This document shows, piece after piece, positions 1-7,319 of a stretch of DNA of 14,128 nt (position 1 is the first letter of the stretch; every line of letters starts with the position of its first letter). The position numbers and the translations under genes are program-made. Source of the stretch: JAMLIN01 sp041676645 (GTDB lineage Bacteria > Pseudomonadota > Gammaproteobacteria > Burkholderiales > Burkholderiaceae_E); assembly GCA_041676645.1 (NCBI GenBank), contig JBAYRO010000087.1, forward strand, positions 1 to 14,128. Reading direction: 5' to 3'. The notes under the pieces are model-generated. The model saw only the letters and a list, made by a program, of their open reading frames with translations. It was not told the origin of the DNA and did not search any database.

Positions 1-581
1 CCCAGGCCTACGTCAAGCGCGCCATCGACAGCTTCGGCGGCCTCGACGTCGTCCATGCCAACGCCGGGGTCAGCGGCGGCGACGTGCCCTTCGCCGAGCA
101 GACCGTCGAGCTCTGGGAGCAGGTGCTGCGCGTCAACCTGATCGGCTGCTTCCTCGCGATCAAGTACGCCGGCGCCCACATGGTCGAGCAGGAGAAGGGC
201 TCGATCATCTGCACCGCGTCGGTGGCCGGGCTCAAGGCCAACGCCGGCGGCAATCCCTATAGCGCGAGCAAGGCCGGGGTGATCAGCCTGGTGCAGACGG
301 CGGCCAATTCCTTCTGGGGCTCCGGCGTGCGGGTCAACGCGATCTGCCCGGGCCTGATCGAGACCGGGATGACGAAGCCGGTGTTCGAGTACGCCCGCTC
401 GCGCGGCACCGCCGACCGGCTGGGCCAGCTCAATCCGCTGCTGCGCTACGGCCTGCCCCACGAGATCGCCTACGCCGCGCTCTTCCTGGCGAGCGACGAG
501 GCTTCCTACGTGAACGGGCAGGCGCTGCCGGTCGACGGCGGGCTGACCGCCTCCATGCCCTTCAAGCGCCGCCGAGCCTGA
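1..581 (+). CDS. Short-chain dehydrogenase/reductase, 3' part (5' end outside window)
   Basis: This is the C-terminal three quarters of an NAD(P)-dependent short-chain dehydrogenase/reductase, a cytoplasmic Rossmann-fold oxidoreductase. The reading frame is open from base 3 and ends at TGA 579-581, giving about 192 residues. Families of this type are usually about 250-260 residues, so some 60 N-terminal residues with the TGxxxGIG cofactor motif lie upstream. Visible family marks are HANAG (the NNAG-like motif), the catalytic serine in ICTAS, the YxxxK pair in PYSASKAGV, and the C-terminal LFLASDEASYVNGQALPVDGG typical of classical SDRs. A GTG at 84 is internal to the domain and is not the start. 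The substrate cannot be told from sequence; 3-oxoacyl-ACP-reductase-like or sugar/alcohol SDRs are all possible. The gene converges on the hydrolase gene, with a palindromic repeat between them. Confidence 0.93.
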   Translation, partial: QAYVKRAIDSFGGLDVVHANAGVSGGDVPFAEQTVELWEQVLRVNLIGCFLAIKYAGAHMVEQEKGSIICTASVAGLKANAGGNPYSASKAGVISLVQTAANSFWGSGVRVNAICPGLIETGMTKPVFEYARSRGTADRLGQLNPLLRYGLPHEIAYAALFLASDEASYVNGQALPVDGGLTASMPFKRRRA

Positions 582-590
582 TCCGGAGTC

Positions 591-642
591 AAAATGGGGT
601 CAGACACGATTTCACAGGTGAAATCGTGTCTGACCCCATTTT
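591..642. repeat. Perfect 25-bp-arm palindrome, copy 1 of a dispersed repeat
   Basis: Bases 591-615 are the exact reverse complement of 618-642, with a 2-base centre (AG). The outer arm aaatggggtcagacacgat (592-610, mirrored at 623-641) recurs exactly in copy 2 at 14022-14040 and 14055-14073. The core between the arms (611-622) differs from the core of copy 2 but is also palindromic. The element lies 10 bases past the SDR stop, between two convergent genes, and one strand ends in TTTT. It could therefore also work as a bidirectional terminator. The form fits REP-like elements mobilised by REP-associated tyrosine transposases, but no such transposase is in the window, so that link is inferred. 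Confidence 0.93.
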
Positions 643-654
643 CAAAGGCTTCGA

Positions 655-735
655 ATTCGGCCGCAGGGCAAGGCGGGGCGCCGCAGACAGTACGGGTGTA
701 CGGCAAGTTGCCCCAACGCGGCCATGCGGCCGAAT
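655..735. repeat. Second intergenic inverted repeat next to palindrome copy 1
   Basis: The 11-bp sequence attcggccgca at 655-665 is exactly inverted at 725-735, separated by 59 bases. The spacer holds smaller dyads, such as gtac-gggt-gtac and ggcaa-g-ttgcc. The right arm ends 10 bases before the end (746) of the minus-strand hydrolase gene. With the palindrome at 591-642 it fills almost the whole gap of 582-745 between the two convergent genes. It may be a separate intergenic repeat family or the structured 3' untranslated region of either gene. Confidence 0.6.
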
Positions 736-745
736 CCGGAGCCGC

Positions 746-1417
746 TTACCCGATGTGCTTGTGGAAGAAGGCCAGGCTGCGTTCGCGGGCCAGCTTCGCG
801 GCCTCGGCGTTGTAGGAGGCGCGCATGTCGCAATTGAAGCCGTGGCCCGCGCCGGCGTAGAAATGCGTTTCGATGCCGGCGTGGCGGCCGGCGGCATCGC
901 GGGCCTGCTCCGGCGTCGGCGAAGTGTCGAGTTCGCCGAAGTGGCATAGCAGCGGGCAGCGCGGCGCTTCGTCGGCAAAGTTCGGGATGCCGCCGCCGTA
1001 GTAGGCCACCGAGGCCGACAGGCCGTCGATGCGCGCGGCCCCGACCCAGGCGATGGTGCCGCCCCAGCAGTAGCCGACCAGGCCGACCCGCCCGGCGCTC
1101 GAGGCGTACTCGACCGCCGCCTCGGTGTCGCGGATGGCGTCGGCCATGTCGATACGGTTCATCAGCTCGATGCCGACCTTGATGTCCTCGGCTTCGTAGC
1201 CGGTTTCGAAGCCGCGCTGCACCCGGTCGAACAGTGCCGGCGCGATCGCGAGGAAGCCAGCGGCGGCGTAGTCGTCGGCTACCGCCCGGATATGTTCGTT
1301 GATGCCGAAGATCTCCGGCGCAATGACGATGGCGCCCTGCGCGGCATCCCTGGGCTCGGCGACGTAGGCGGCGAAGCGATGACCATCGGAAGCGGCGAGC
1401 TCGATCTGATTACCCAT
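746..1417 (-). CDS. Dienelactone hydrolase family protein
   Basis: A 223-residue cytoplasmic alpha/beta-hydrolase of the dienelactone hydrolase (DLH) family. Characterised members open the lactone ring of dienelactone to maleylacetate, but many homologues act on other esters or lactones. The triad is visible: Cys117 in GYCWGG, Asp164 in GELDTSPTPEQ and His192 in GAGHGFNCD. Glu35 in APEIFGIN matches the conserved glutamate that primes the cysteine. Length is normal for the family. The ATG at 1417 is chosen over an upstream extension because AAGGAGA lies just ahead of it and the protein then begins at the usual place. It follows the PLP-dehydratase gene on the same strand after 66 bases, so cotranscription is plausible. 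No chlorocatechol or beta-ketoadipate genes are nearby, so a role in aromatic degradation is not shown. Confidence 0.92.
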   Translation of the reverse strand: MGNQIELAASDGHRFAAYVAEPRDAAQGAIVIAPEIFGINEHIRAVADDYAAAGFLAIAPALFDRVQRGFETGYEAEDIKVGIELMNRIDMADAIRDTEAAVEYASSAGRVGLVGYCWGGTIAWVGAARIDGLSASVAYYGGGIPNFADEAPRCPLLCHFGELDTSPTPEQARDAAGRHAGIETHFYAGAGHGFNCDMRASYNAEAAKLARERSLAFFHKHIG

Positions 1418-1483
1418 GGGCTGTCTCCTTGTCGGTGCTGCCTCGGGCATCCCGAGGACCACCCGATGGTAACGCCGACGCAG

Positions 1484-2503
1484 TCAGCCTGCCGTATCGA
1501 GCAGGATGGTCGCGAGATGCTCGATGTACGCGGGCAGTGCGACGTTGCCGCCGCTCACGACGACACCCACGCGCAGGCCGCGCGCATCGAGCGCCCCGGT
1601 CACCAGCGGCGCGGCGGCCAGGCAGCCGGTCGGCTCGACCACCAGCTTCATTTCTTCCGCGAAGAAACGCATCGTCTCGATGAGGGCGGCATCGCTCGCC
1701 GTCTCGATGGCGGCGACCCGCTCGCGGATCACCGGGAAGGTCAGCTGGCCCGGGGCCCGCGTCTGGGCGCCATCGGCGATGGTCCGTGGCACCTCGATCG
1801 AAACAATCTCGCCGCGCGCCAGCGACTGGCGCACATCGTCCCCATTGCTCGGCTCCACCCCGACGACGCGGCAGCCCGGCGAGAGGCCGTGGGCGGCGGT
1901 GGCGCAACCGGAGATCAGCCCGCCGCCGCCGACGCAGACCAGCAGCAGGTCGAGCTCGCCCACCTGCTCGATCAGCTCGAGTGCGACCGTGCCCTGGCCG
2001 GCCATCACCCGGGCATGATCGAAGGGCGGCACCAGGGCGAGGCCTTCCTGTTCGGCGAGCTGTCCGGCGATCGCCTCGCGATCCTCGCTGAAGCGGTCGT
2101 AGGCGATGATGCGCGCCCCCTGGGCGGCGGTGATGCGGGTCTTGATCTCCGGCGCATCGGCGGGCATCACGATCGTCGCCGGCATGTCGAGCCGCTTCGC
2201 GGCGAGCGCCACCGCGATCGCATGGTTGCCCGACGAGAACGCGACCACGCCGCGCCGACGCTGTTCGGCCGGCAGTTGCGACAGGGTATTGAATGCGCCA
2301 CGGAACTTGAACGCGCCGCCATGCTGCAGGTTCTCGCACTTGAAGAAGACCTGCGCACCACAGCGGGCGTCGAGCGCCGGGCTGGCGAGCACGGGGGTGC
2401 GCACCGCATGGCCGGCGAGACGCTCGGCCGCGGCGGCGACATCATCGAAATCGATCGCGAGCCGGTCCTGTCCTGGGGCCGGCGCTCGGGCCTGCTGCTT
2501 CAT
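1484..2503 (-). CDS. PLP-dependent threonine/serine dehydratase-like enzyme (fold type II)
   Basis: A 339-residue cytoplasmic PLP enzyme of the threonine dehydratase/serine racemase group. Expected chemistry is deamination of a hydroxy amino acid (L-threonine, L-serine or threo-3-hydroxyaspartate) to a 2-oxo acid and ammonia, or serine racemisation. Visible marks are the Schiff-base lysine Lys66 in GAFKFRGAFN, SSGNHAIAVA at 90-99, the phosphate-binding GGGGL at 192-196, TIADGAQTRAPGQLTFP near 241-257, and Ser317 in VVSGGN near the pyridine nitrogen. There is no C-terminal ACT domain, so this is not the isoleucine-feedback biosynthetic IlvA form. The ATG at 2503 is preferred to the in-frame ATG at 2521 because GGAAGG lies a few bases upstream of it. 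The gene is divergent from the alcohol dehydrogenase-family gene and upstream of the DLH-family gene. The exact substrate is uncertain. Confidence 0.92.
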   Translation of the reverse strand: MKQQARAPAPGQDRLAIDFDDVAAAAERLAGHAVRTPVLASPALDARCGAQVFFKCENLQHGGAFKFRGAFNTLSQLPAEQRRRGVVAFSSGNHAIAVALAAKRLDMPATIVMPADAPEIKTRITAAQGARIIAYDRFSEDREAIAGQLAEQEGLALVPPFDHARVMAGQGTVALELIEQVGELDLLLVCVGGGGLISGCATAAHGLSPGCRVVGVEPSNGDDVRQSLARGEIVSIEVPRTIADGAQTRAPGQLTFPVIRERVAAIETASDAALIETMRFFAEEMKLVVEPTGCLAAAPLVTGALDARGLRVGVVVSGGNVALPAYIEHLATILLDTAG

Positions 2504-2644
2504 GCTTCCCTTCCACTGCATCCATCGTTGCGGGACATGCCTGCCATCGCGGGCCTGCGCCAGCCCGCAGCCAAGCAAGTTCCGGCCCCGGCGCGCCGGT
2601 TGTACCATGTCCGGCCCGACCCACCCAATGCCGAGGAGCGCATC
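2504..2644. promoter_or_regulatory. Divergent intergenic region between dehydratase and alcohol dehydrogenase genes
   Basis: This 141-bp gap separates two divergent starts and must hold promoters for both, but no strong sigma-70 boxes are seen. Features are a 12-bp perfect palindrome ccggcgcgccgg at 2588-2599, immediately left of a weak -10-like TACCAT on the plus strand, and a 6-bp-stem dyad (gcgggc/gcccgc, 2549-2568). GAGGAG lies 6 bases before the ATG at 2645, and GGAAGG precedes the ATG of the minus-strand gene. The palindrome is a possible operator; this is inference. Confidence 0.35.
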
Positions 2645-3814
2645 ATGCAGGCAGGCGTCCATCGTACGCTGGCCCAGCCGCGTATCTACCAGGCGGTGCC
2701 GATGGCGGAGGCGATAGGCGCCGAGCTCGATACCTGCGGCGCCGAACGGGTCTTCGTGACCACCACCCGCTCGCTCACCGAGGGCCGGCTCGTCGCGACC
2801 GCGATCGATGCGCTCGGCGCCCGCTTTGCCGGCAAGTTCGACGCGATTCCGGCCCACAGCCCGCGCGAATCCGTGATTGCCGGCGCGAGCGCGCTTCGCG
2901 CCGCCGGCGCCGACCGGATCCTCGCGATCGGTGGCGGCTCGGTGATCGATGCCAGCAAGGTGATGCTGCAGGCGATCTGGTACGGCATCGACCAGGTCGA
3001 GGGGCTCGACGCCATCGTCAACGGCAGGCATGCGGGCGGCCGCCAGCCCGACGACTGGCAGCGCGACCCGCAGGCGCTGCGCATGATCGCGGTGCCGACC
3101 ACCCTGTCGGCGGCCGAGTTCAGCCACCGGGCCGGCGTGACCGACACCTCGACCGGGCGCAAGCTCGGCTTCGTGCATCCGCTGTCGGCCCCCGAGGCCG
3201 TCATCCTCGATCCCGCCGCGACCCTCGATACCCCGATGCAGCTGCTGCTCTCGACCGGGGTGCGCTCGATCGACCATGCCGTCGAGCGCTGGTGCGCCGC
3301 CCGGACCGTGCCCTTCAGCGATGCCGTGGCGTACAAGGCGCTGGCCATGCTGCTCGACGCCCTGCCGCGCATCCATGCCGACCCGGCCGACCTCGAGGCC
3401 CGCCATGCGGCCCAGGTCGCGATGTGGTTGTCGATGCTGCCCGGCGCCACCGATGTGCCGATGGGCGCCAGCCACGGCATCGGCTACATCCTCGGCGGCG
3501 CCTATGGCGTGCCCCATGGCATCACCTCCTGCCTGATGCTGCCGGCGGTGCTGGAGTGGAACGTGTCGGTCAACGCGGTGCGCCAGCGGGCCATCGCCAC
3601 CCTGCTGGGGGCAGCCGGCGAACCCGCCGGCCCCGCCTTGCGGGCATTCCTGGCCGCGCTCGGGCTGCCGACCCGGCTGCGCGAGATCGGCATCGAAGAG
3701 GAGCAGCTGCCGGCGATGGCCGCCCGCTACGACGGCACCGGCCCGATCCGGACCAACCCCCGGCCGGTCGCCGGGCCCGAGGATGTGCTCGAGATCCTGC
3801 AGCTGGCCTGGTGA
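2645..3814 (+). CDS. Iron-containing alcohol dehydrogenase / maleylacetate reductase family protein
   Basis: A 389-residue dehydroquinate-synthase-like fold oxidoreductase of the group III (iron-type) alcohol dehydrogenase family, cytoplasmic and NAD(P)H-linked. The N-terminal nucleotide-binding half carries AIGGGSVIDASKVM (GGGS at 96-99) and VPTTLSAAEFS at 150-160. The C-terminal half carries VRSIDHAVE (His211) and the paired histidines of GASHGIGYILGGAYGVPHG (His277, His291). The position that is normally the metal-ligand aspartate, four residues before the first histidine, is Arg207. The protein may therefore be metal-independent, as maleylacetate reductases are, or use another ligand. The ATG at 2645 has GAGGAG 6 bases upstream; the open frame continues far upstream only as antisense of the neighbours. 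Its TGA overlaps the ATG of the DUF456 gene. A maleylacetate reductase role would fit the nearby DLH-family gene but is not proven. Confidence 0.88.
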   Translation: MQAGVHRTLAQPRIYQAVPMAEAIGAELDTCGAERVFVTTTRSLTEGRLVATAIDALGARFAGKFDAIPAHSPRESVIAGASALRAAGADRILAIGGGSVIDASKVMLQAIWYGIDQVEGLDAIVNGRHAGGRQPDDWQRDPQALRMIAVPTTLSAAEFSHRAGVTDTSTGRKLGFVHPLSAPEAVILDPAATLDTPMQLLLSTGVRSIDHAVERWCAARTVPFSDAVAYKALAMLLDALPRIHADPADLEARHAAQVAMWLSMLPGATDVPMGASHGIGYILGGAYGVPHGITSCLMLPAVLEWNVSVNAVRQRAIATLLGAAGEPAGPALRAFLAALGLPTRLREIGIEEEQLPAMAARYDGTGPIRTNPRPVAGPEDVLEILQLAW

Positions 3815-4305
3815 TGGAAACGACCCTGGCGGTCCTGCTCTGGATCGGCGTGGTGGTGCTGATCGTGGTCGGCCTGCTGGGCGCCGTCGTCCCAGTGCTG
3901 CCCGGCGCGGTGTTCGTGTTCGCCGGCATAGCGCTCGGCGCCTGGATCGACGATTTCAGCCGCGTGGGTGGCACCGTCGTCATCGTCGCCGGCATCCTGA
4001 TGGGGCTTTCCTGGATCGTCGACTACCTCTCCGGTGTACTCGGCGCACAGCGGGTCGGCGCCAGCCGGCAGGCGATCATCGGCGCGCTGATCGGCACTGT
4101 CGCCGGCGTTTTCACCGGCCTGGTCGGCGTCCTGTTCCTGCCCCTGGTGGGGGCCGCGATCGGCGAATACATCGCTGTGCGCGACATGCCGCGTGCCGGC
4201 TCGGTGGGTGTCGCCACCTGGATCGGCATGATCATCGGCATCGCCGTGAAGATAGCGCTCAGCTTCATGATGATCGGCCTGTTCGTGTTCGCGCTGCTTT
4301 TCTAG
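3814..4305 (+). CDS. DUF456 family membrane protein
   Basis: A 163-residue hydrophobic protein with features of the DUF456 family, whose function is not established. Four or more membrane segments are visible, at roughly 5-27, 31-46, 53-72, 85-120 and 133-162. Family-like features are PVLPG at 27-31 next to the first segment, the YLSGVLGAQRVGASRQAIIG stretch around 71-90, and LVGAAIGEY at 111-119. The start is the ATG of a TGATG overlap with the preceding dehydrogenase gene, which suggests translational coupling. No second start is better supported. It is an inner-membrane protein; no enzymatic motif is seen. Confidence 0.85.
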   Translation: METTLAVLLWIGVVVLIVVGLLGAVVPVLPGAVFVFAGIALGAWIDDFSRVGGTVVIVAGILMGLSWIVDYLSGVLGAQRVGASRQAIIGALIGTVAGVFTGLVGVLFLPLVGAAIGEYIAVRDMPRAGSVGVATWIGMIIGIAVKIALSFMMIGLFVFALLF

Positions 4306-4426
4306 CAAGGCTCGCCCGCGCCACGGCGACCCGGCCGTCCCATGCGTCTTCGGACCGGGTCTGGACCGATGCCGCCAGACTTGTTATGTTCCGCACGGTC
4401 ACGGGTCGGGAGGGGGAGACAGGCGC

Positions 4427-5551
4427 ATGCCGCATCAGGTCCTGGCGAGGCTTGTCGTTGCATTCGTCGCGATGCTCGTCGGCGCAATGGCCGCGTCGGC
4501 GCAGCCGCAGGGCGCCATGCGTGTCAAGTGGGTCGAGGTAATGGACCGCCAGGGCTTCGACAAGCCCCTGTCGGCGGGGTCCATACTCGTCCCGTTCCAC
4601 TGGCAGACCGAAGGCGGTATCGTCTGGGACCCGTCGATCAAGTGCCATCTGGCGGGCTACAACTTCGCGTTCCATGCGTTTGCGCCCGACAGGGCGGCCG
4701 GCGCCAGCATCCTGCCCAGGGCCAGCTGGGCGGCCCACTATGGGCTAGCGGCCCCCGAGGGCAACGACTGCCCCGCGGCCGACCTGCGCACGGCCAGGGC
4801 TTTCCTGGAGTGGTATGTCGGTCGAGTCCTGCCAGGAGATCCCCGGGTGATCGATTTCCGGGCCAGGCCCGATCTGCTGCAGGGGGTGGCAGCGTCGGCA
4901 TCGCGCACGCCGTTCGGCAATGGTGCCTACATGGAGACCGCGATCGACGCTGGCGAAGTACTGCTGGCCTTCACCGACAACGGGCGCGACATGCGCGGCG
5001 TGGTCACCGCAGTCGTCGAGCTCTGGCATGTGCATTTCCCCGGATCGCCCAGCATGATGGCGGGGGTGCCCGGCGTCCCCGACCAGAATGTGTTCGGCGG
5101 GGTCAGCATGCCGGTTTTCGGCGCTTTCGCACCCGCCGGCCAGCTCGATACACGCACCGCCGAGATGATCCGCAAGTCCCTACGGCCGGGCGCCGAATGG
5201 ACTCGACGGATCGCCGAGCACCAGGCCGTGATCAATCGCCAGCAGCGACAGGGCGCCATCGACCGCCACAACATCCGCATGCGCTCGATCCGCGAGGTCA
5301 GCGGCATCATCAACGAGGGCTACAAGGGCCGGGTTGCCTCGCAGGAACGTGGCCAGCGCGAATTCATGGAAGCGATCCGGGGCGTCGAGACCTACAACGA
5401 CCCCTATCACGGCGGCACGGTCGAACTCGACAACACCTATCGCAACGCCTGGCAGCTCAAGGATGGCTCCTATGTGCTGACCGATGACGACTCCTTCAAT
5501 CCCTACGCCACGTTCGGCCTGGACGGGCAACGTCTCGAGGTGACACGATGA
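4427..5551 (+). CDS. Secreted protein of unknown function, partner of rhodanese-like gene
   Basis: A 374-residue protein I do not recognise. It begins with a clear Sec signal peptide: hydrophobic core about 7-24, likely cleaved after ASA at residue 25. The mature protein has only two obvious cysteines in its first half (Cys73 and Cys115), which could form a disulfide in the periplasm. Residues about 243-320 are rich in charged residues and glutamine and predicted to be helical. The C-terminus holds an aromatic and acidic segment (VELDNTYRNAWQLKDGSYVL and then TDDDSFNPY) of a kind I have seen at the ends of other secreted proteins without a named function. The start has the purine-rich GGGAGGGGGAGA upstream, and a weak -10-like TATGTT lies at 4385-4390. 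Its stop overlaps the next ATG by four bases (ATGA), so the two genes are probably coexpressed. Confidence 0.85.
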   Translation: MPHQVLARLVVAFVAMLVGAMAASAQPQGAMRVKWVEVMDRQGFDKPLSAGSILVPFHWQTEGGIVWDPSIKCHLAGYNFAFHAFAPDRAAGASILPRASWAAHYGLAAPEGNDCPAADLRTARAFLEWYVGRVLPGDPRVIDFRARPDLLQGVAASASRTPFGNGAYMETAIDAGEVLLAFTDNGRDMRGVVTAVVELWHVHFPGSPSMMAGVPGVPDQNVFGGVSMPVFGAFAPAGQLDTRTAEMIRKSLRPGAEWTRRIAEHQAVINRQQRQGAIDRHNIRMRSIREVSGIINEGYKGRVASQERGQREFMEAIRGVETYNDPYHGGTVELDNTYRNAWQLKDGSYVLTDDDSFNPYATFGLDGQRLEVTR

Positions 5552-6450
5552 ACGAAACCCTGATGTCCCGGCGCCTGGCGATCAGCGCGCTCGCCGGCTT
5601 GCTCATGGTCTGGGGGCACGCCGCCCAGGCCCAGCAATCCTTCGGCCAGGCAGACCGCACCGGTGGCGGCCTGGGGGGCTTCGGCCAAATGCCTGCGCCG
5701 CAGGGGCAGCCGGGCCAGTATGGGGCGCCGCCCCACGGGCAGGCACCGGGGCAGTATGGTGGGCCGCCACAGGGGCAGCCGGGCCAGTACGGGGCGCCGC
5801 CACAGGGTCAGGCGCCGGGGCAGTATGGTGGGCCGCCACACGGGCAGGCGCCGGGGCAGTACGGTGGGCCGCCACAGGGGCAGGGCCCGGGACAGTACGG
5901 CGGGCCGCCGCCGGGAATGCACGGTGGGCCGGGCGGCATGAACCCGCAGTTCACGCAGATGCTGGACCAGATGGCGCAGTTCGAGCGCCAGGATGCCGGC
6001 GTGCCCGCAAGCGACCAGCTGCACACCGGAGCGATGCACGGCCCGACGCCGGCCAGCATCCCGGGCGGGCAGATCATCACGACCAAGGGGCTCTTCGAGC
6101 TCATCCAGGGCCAGCAGACGCCATACATGCTGTTCGACGTGCTCGGCGGCGACGAAGTCCTGCCGGGCGCGGTCCCCGCGGTCCAGGCGTCGTCGCCAGG
6201 CAGCTTCGACGACGGAATCTCGAAACAGATGGGCCTGTACCTCGAGCAGGCGACACGGGGGAACAAGCAGATTCCGCTGATCTTCTACTGCGCTTCGGTC
6301 GAGTGCTGGATGTCGTATAACGCTGCGCTGCGCGCGATCAGGCTGGGCTATTCGAACGTGCTGTGGTACCGCGGCGGCATTGCGGCCTGGAAGCACGCCG
6401 GTGGGCCCACCATGCCTGCCGCGGGCGGCGCGCAGCCACAGGGTCGCTAG
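5548..6450 (+). CDS. Exported rhodanese-like protein with GQYGGPP repeat linker
   Basis: A 300-residue protein in three parts. First is a signal peptide, with hydrophobic residues 9-26 and a likely cut near AQA at 26-28. Next is a Gln/Gly/Pro/Tyr-rich low-complexity linker (about 30-130) with six near-repeats. Last is a rhodanese-like domain (about 172-285). Rhodanese hallmarks are GGQIITTKGLFELI, the FDVLGGDEVLPGAVPA region, and an active-site-like loop YCASVECWMSYNAA with Cys248 and Cys253, followed by GYSNVLWYRGGIAAW. The CxxxxCW arrangement recalls the secreted rhodanese-like proteins annotated as PQQ-dependent catabolism-associated CXXCW proteins, although no PQQ genes are in the window. 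It may act in periplasmic sulfur transfer or thiol chemistry. The ATG at 5548 overlaps the previous stop (ATGA), with AGGTG upstream; the ATG at codon 6 is an alternative. Confidence 0.87.
   Translation: MNETLMSRRLAISALAGLLMVWGHAAQAQQSFGQADRTGGGLGGFGQMPAPQGQPGQYGAPPHGQAPGQYGGPPQGQPGQYGAPPQGQAPGQYGGPPHGQAPGQYGGPPQGQGPGQYGGPPPGMHGGPGGMNPQFTQMLDQMAQFERQDAGVPASDQLHTGAMHGPTPASIPGGQIITTKGLFELIQGQQTPYMLFDVLGGDEVLPGAVPAVQASSPGSFDDGISKQMGLYLEQATRGNKQIPLIFYCASVECWMSYNAALRAIRLGYSNVLWYRGGIAAWKHAGGPTMPAAGGAQPQGR
5710..5919 (+). repeat. In-frame tandem repeat of 33-36 bp units (PGQYGGPPQGQA)
   Basis: Six imperfect copies encode residues 55-124 of the rhodanese-like protein. Units of 11-12 residues alternate PGQYGAPP and PGQYGGPP, followed by HGQA, QGQ or QGQG. 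The units also match at base level, so this is recent slippage or recombination rather than amino-acid convergence. Copy number probably varies between strains. The sequence is likely disordered and surface-exposed after export. Confidence 0.92.
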
Positions 6451-6465
6451 CCGAGGCCGTGCGCC

Positions 6466-6480
6466 GCGCGCGACGCGCGC
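6466..6480. other. GC hairpin between rhodanese-like gene and terC
   Basis: Bases gcgcgcg-a-cgcgcgc form a perfect 7-bp dyad 15 bases after the TAG stop. No T-run follows, so it is at best a weak transcription pause site or a partial terminator ahead of terC. The rest of the 6451-6551 gap shows no clear promoter. Confidence 0.35.
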
Positions 6481-6551
6481 AATGGCCGAAGCGGGCATGA
6501 ATCCTGCTCCGGCTCCATCCGTCCCCGTACAGAAGGCACGCTGGAATCCGC

Positions 6552-7312
<761 letters not shown>

Positions 7313-7319
<7 letters not shown>

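Noticed and set aside
591..642. Simple rho-independent terminator
   Set aside because: A terminator role is possible, but a second copy with identical 19-bp outer arms lies 13 kb away inside the def-fmt operon, which marks it as a dispersed repeat first.
594..815. Open frames starting in palindrome copy 1 on both strands
   Set aside because: Both begin with the same repeat-derived MGSDTIS start because the element is palindromic, and they run into the hydrolase gene as shadows.
1292..2644. Very long open frame upstream of the alcohol dehydrogenase gene, which would add about 450 N-terminal residues
   Set aside because: It is antisense to the DLH and dehydratase genes, both with intact catalytic motifs. 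Composition is that of a high-GC shadow frame, and the ATG at 2645 has a good ribosome-binding site and starts the family domain.
4361..4390. Sigma-70 promoter (CTGGAC and TATGTT) ahead of the secreted-protein gene
   Set aside because: The -10-like word is acceptable but the -35 match is poor, so it is mentioned only in the gene entry.
5710..5919. CRISPR-like direct repeats
   Set aside because: The units are contiguous and in frame within a coding region, with no unique spacers and no cas genes.
6484..6551. ATG at 6484 as an upstream start for a gene before terC
   Set aside because: It is out of frame with terC and reads into Arg/Ala-rich shadow sequence; the TerC domain starts cleanly at 6552.
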